NCBI GenBank assembly: GCA_946538875.1
Contig: CAMNHD010000106.1
Location: forward strand, 1 to 6,180
DNA from: an uncultured Treponema sp.
Lineage (GTDB): Bacteria > Spirochaetota > Spirochaetia > Treponematales > Treponemataceae
Direction: 5' to 3'
Length of the DNA: 6,180 nucleotides
A model generated the notes under the pieces. That model worked only from the letters and a program-made list of their open reading frames with translations. It ran no database searches and had not been told where the DNA came from. The position numbers and the translations under genes were made by a program. Positions 6,100-6,180 of this stretch are shown piece after piece (the first letter of the stretch is position 1; every line of letters begins with the position of its first letter).

Positions 6100-6180
6100 C
6101 ACCGCACCCCAGCCTTCCCCTGAATCAGCGTAATCCGCAGAAACACCACACAGCAAGCTCCCCGCTTTCCGGGGTTCCGG
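6100..6180 (-). repeat. GC-rich intergenic repeat, copy B (runs off the window)
   Basis: The module CACCGCACCCCAG (6100-6112) is identical to 836-848. A 46-base segment (6113-6158) absent from copy A follows, and then the second module (6159-6179) matches 849-869 with one difference. The perfect stem CCCCG (6160-6164) / CGGGG (6170-6174) surrounds a five-base loop. The copy probably continues past the right edge. It lies upstream of the rnf promoter; no coding frame is supported between 6092 and 6180. Confidence 0.6.

Overview
The window holds a complete six-gene Rnf operon, rnfC-rnfD-rnfG-rnfE-rnfA-rnfB, all on the minus strand (transcribed from about 6042 down to 983). Downstream of it is the 5' part of a second minus-strand gene, a FAD-dependent dehydrogenase that runs off the left edge. 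No gene on the plus strand is supported; the long plus-strand open frames are antisense shadows of these seven genes.

Organism: the strand carrying the genes is G+T-rich, as is common for leading-strand genes in spirochaetes. The Rnf order C-D-G-E-A-B is shared by clostridia, treponemes and others. The proteins and the GC-rich intergenic hairpin repeats remind me of Treponema-like spirochaetes. That assignment is an inference from recall, not shown by any marker in the window.

Layout from right to left. Positions 6092-6180 are non-coding and carry copy B of a GC-rich repeat that runs off the right edge. An AT-rich promoter (6049-6091) drives rnfC. The operon (6041-983) is very tight: C/D, D/G and E/A overlap by one base (TGATG), G/E by eight bases, and only A/B has a gap, of 18 bases. 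Five internal genes have clear Shine-Dalgarno sites, most of them inside the last codons of the gene before. The 231-base stretch 752-982 holds a T9 tract with possible terminator hairpins, copy A of the repeat, a long stem-loop, and a promoter for the FAD gene (1-751).

Function: Rnf is a membrane ferredoxin:NAD+ oxidoreductase coupled to Na+ or H+ movement. RnfB takes electrons from ferredoxin with its iron-sulfur clusters. RnfA and RnfE carry paired conserved cysteines for an intramembrane cluster. RnfG and RnfD carry covalently bound FMN, and RnfC reduces NAD+. All the expected motifs are intact. The flavin transferase (ApbE/Ftp) that should load RnfG and RnfD is not in the window.

The system itself is well known. 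The less ordinary signals are regulatory: both transcription units appear to start with leaderless or near-leaderless mRNAs of identical geometry, a near-identical SD/stop/start junction recurs at three gene boundaries, and a modular hairpin repeat flanks the operon on both sides.
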